Positions 14,704 through 15,845 of a DNA stretch of 15,845 nt are shown here, in pieces. The position numbers and the translations under genes were made by a program. Positions within the stretch are counted from its first letter, which is position 1. Every line of letters starts with the position of its first letter. The notes below the pieces were generated by a model. The model saw only the letters and a program-made list of their open reading frames with translations. It made no database searches and was not told where the DNA came from. The stretch is from Methylococcales bacterium (GTDB lineage Bacteria; Pseudomonadota; Gammaproteobacteria; Methylococcales; Methylomonadaceae): assembly GCA_023144875.1 (NCBI GenBank), contig JAGLEW010000061.1, positions 1 to 15,845 of the forward strand, written 5' to 3'.

Positions 14704-15845
14704 TTATTTTTGCGTTTCGTTAACGCCATACTTACGTAACTTCCACACTAAATCCCCCTTTTTACCATTATTGCCGATAAAATCCAGTTCAGCCCAATAG
14801 TTCTTATTATCATATAAGACGGATTCAAATTTTAAAGCAAATTTCGCAGGTTGATCCGAAAGGTGCGTGCTTACGGTTTTTAGGTCAGCGCCTTGATGCG
14901 GTGTAAAGTTTTTCAACGTCCAAAGTAAATCCCCTGCGGGGTTTGTCCCTATATATTCTAAATTTGCTGAATAAAAATGTGTCTCTTTCCCAATTTGATA
15001 GTCAATTGCTGGAAGAAATAACGCAAGATTCTTAGATAACGCGGCTTGGTTATTTGAATACTCAATTGAAGGGGGTCTCGCTTTGGTTGAAGACTCCAAG
15101 CACAGTGTTAAGACCGATTCGAGCGTACTCCAAGCATCTGCATCGCCTTCACTTGCCGTAGAAATACCGATTTGTCCATACCGTGGGTGTTTAGGGTCTG
15201 AAATACGGTCTGTCAAAATCTGATCATTAATCAGTTGATGGGCAAATGCCTTGTCATCAAACAACAGTGCAAGTCGTGCTAACAGTGCATAAATTCTTAC
15301 CTCACCCGTTTTAGAATTATCAATGACAGGCGTTAGACAATTATCGGGGACATTAGTGGTCACACAATCTTTCACTTCAAGCCCCGCAACGGTTAAATAC
15401 TCTGGAACTCGTTTCTTTTTGGTGTAAAAATCTTTAAAAAAGTCCAAACTCTTTTTAGCCGCTATTTGAGCTGAACTGCGTCTTTGCTCGTCCAATAAAG
15501 TGGCATCAAATTGAGAAGCTCTGGCTAAATGCAGCGCAATCCATAAGGTTTGGATCGTCTTTAAGTGGTTACCCTCATTGGTGTCACGGTTTTCAAAATC
15601 CCCTGTCCATGTTCCATCCTCTTGATAGCCATTATAAAAAAGACCTGAAACGAACGGTACTTGAGAATCTAACAGAAGATCAGTGGCCGACTCCAATAAA
15701 GGTCGCCAGCGGGGATTCATCTTAGTCGCCTCGCCCAACATATATAAATCATTATAATCAATAGGAATGGGGTCTATGGCTAATATGCCAAGCCCTGTTG
15801 CAATTGCAATCGGGGTTGATTGAGGATTATTTGTCCCTTGCCAGT
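14704..15845 (-). CDS. 5'-truncated protein of unknown function with two C-terminal repeats
   Basis: The reading frame runs off the right edge. In-frame codons continue upstream of the ATG at 15741 without a stop (WQGTNNPQSTPIAIATG, then LGILAIDPIPIDYNDLYM), so that ATG is internal and at least 379 residues are visible. I recognise no named family. The middle (GYQEDGTWTGDFENRDTNEG, then HLKTIQTLWIALHLARA) is helix-rich and aspartate/tryptophan-rich. It recalls alpha/alpha-toroid glycan-active enzymes, but that is only an impression. The C-terminal 105 residues contain two copies of an approximately 37-residue unit with the core Y-x-A-x-L-x-x-I-G-x-N-x-x-x-G-D-L-x-W-x-L. The start, and any signal peptide, is outside the window; a secreted location is plausible only because the C-terminal repeats look like extracellular beta modules. 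Confidence 0.7.
   Translation of the reverse strand, partial: WQGTNNPQSTPIAIATGLGILAIDPIPIDYNDLYMLGEATKMNPRWRPLLESATDLLLDSQVPFVSGLFYNGYQEDGTWTGDFENRDTNEGNHLKTIQTLWIALHLARASQFDATLLDEQRRSSAQIAAKKSLDFFKDFYTKKKRVPEYLTVAGLEVKDCVTTNVPDNCLTPVIDNSKTGEVRIYALLARLALLFDDKAFAHQLINDQILTDRISDPKHPRYGQIGISTASEGDADAWSTLESVLTLCLESSTKARPPSIEYSNNQAALSKNLALFLPAIDYQIGKETHFYSANLEYIGTNPAGDLLWTLKNFTPHQGADLKTVSTHLSDQPAKFALKFESVLYDNKNYWAELDFIGNNGKKGDLVWKLRKYGVNETQK
14728..15021 (-). repeat. Two tandem protein-level repeats in the right-edge gene
   Basis: Copy 1 (codons at 14908-15021) contains HFYSANLEYIG and GDLLWTLKNF. Copy 2 (14728-14838) contains NYWAELDFIG and GDLVWKLRKYG. Aligned residues Y, A, L, IG, N, GDL, W and L recur with the same spacing. 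The DNA copies have diverged, so this is an old domain duplication rather than a recent DNA repeat. Alternating polar and hydrophobic residues suggest small beta modules. Confidence 0.7.

Noticed and set aside
15739..15741. ATG as the start of the right-edge gene
   Set aside because: The frame stays open upstream for 34 more codons to the window edge with protein-like composition, so the gene is truncated rather than starting here.
1..15845. Phage defence system, CRISPR array, mobile element or tRNA
   Set aside because: Nearly all bases are covered by recognisable chromosomal genes. I saw no regularly spaced repeats, transposase, integrase or cloverleaf in the short spacers.

Overview
The window is an AT-rich stretch of a bacterial chromosome. 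It carries ordinary housekeeping genes of gammaproteobacterial type: a standalone prephenate dehydrogenase, YgfZ, RecD, YadG/YadH, Ppx, an 804-residue GyrB, Lgt and SelO. The low GC content together with a cytochrome P460-type c-haem protein would fit a methane- or sulfur-oxidising gammaproteobacterium such as Methylococcales or Thiotrichales. That placement is inference and no gene here proves it. I see no prophage, insertion sequence, CRISPR array, tRNA or rRNA.

Left part (1-6094): a plus-strand run holds the 3' end of tyrA, a DUF2797-type zinc-site protein and a multi-spanning membrane protein of unknown function. It meets the minus-strand ygfZ tail to tail with a small overlap. ygfZ is divergent from recD. 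recD converges, with a 3-bp gap, on the two-gene ABC export operon yadG-yadH (ATP-binding protein, then permease, with overlapping ATGA).

Middle part (6095-9526): ppx (GTG start with a clear ribosome binding site) is divergent from yadG. It is followed two bases later by a 425-residue membrane-anchored protein that I recognise only as a conserved unknown; its C-terminal signature resembles VanZ/YfiM-type proteins. This pair converges, with a 1-bp gap, on a gene for a periplasmic cytochrome P460-family protein.

Right part (9527-15845), all minus strand: gyrB-lgt form a tight pair, unusual because gyrB normally sits with dnaA-dnaN-recF. Upstream of them is selO, which ends in the family's Ser-Cys-Ser-Ser tail. 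A possible 32-codon ORF lies between selO and gyrB. At the right edge is a 5'-truncated gene for a large protein of unknown function with two C-terminal repeats, followed by a strong hairpin.

The genes do not form one pathway. The most distinctive items are the ppx-linked VanZ/YfiM-like protein, the P460 cytochrome, the repeat-containing protein cut by the right edge, and the hairpins located inside the ends of tightly packed convergent genes. I found no convincing new multi-gene system.
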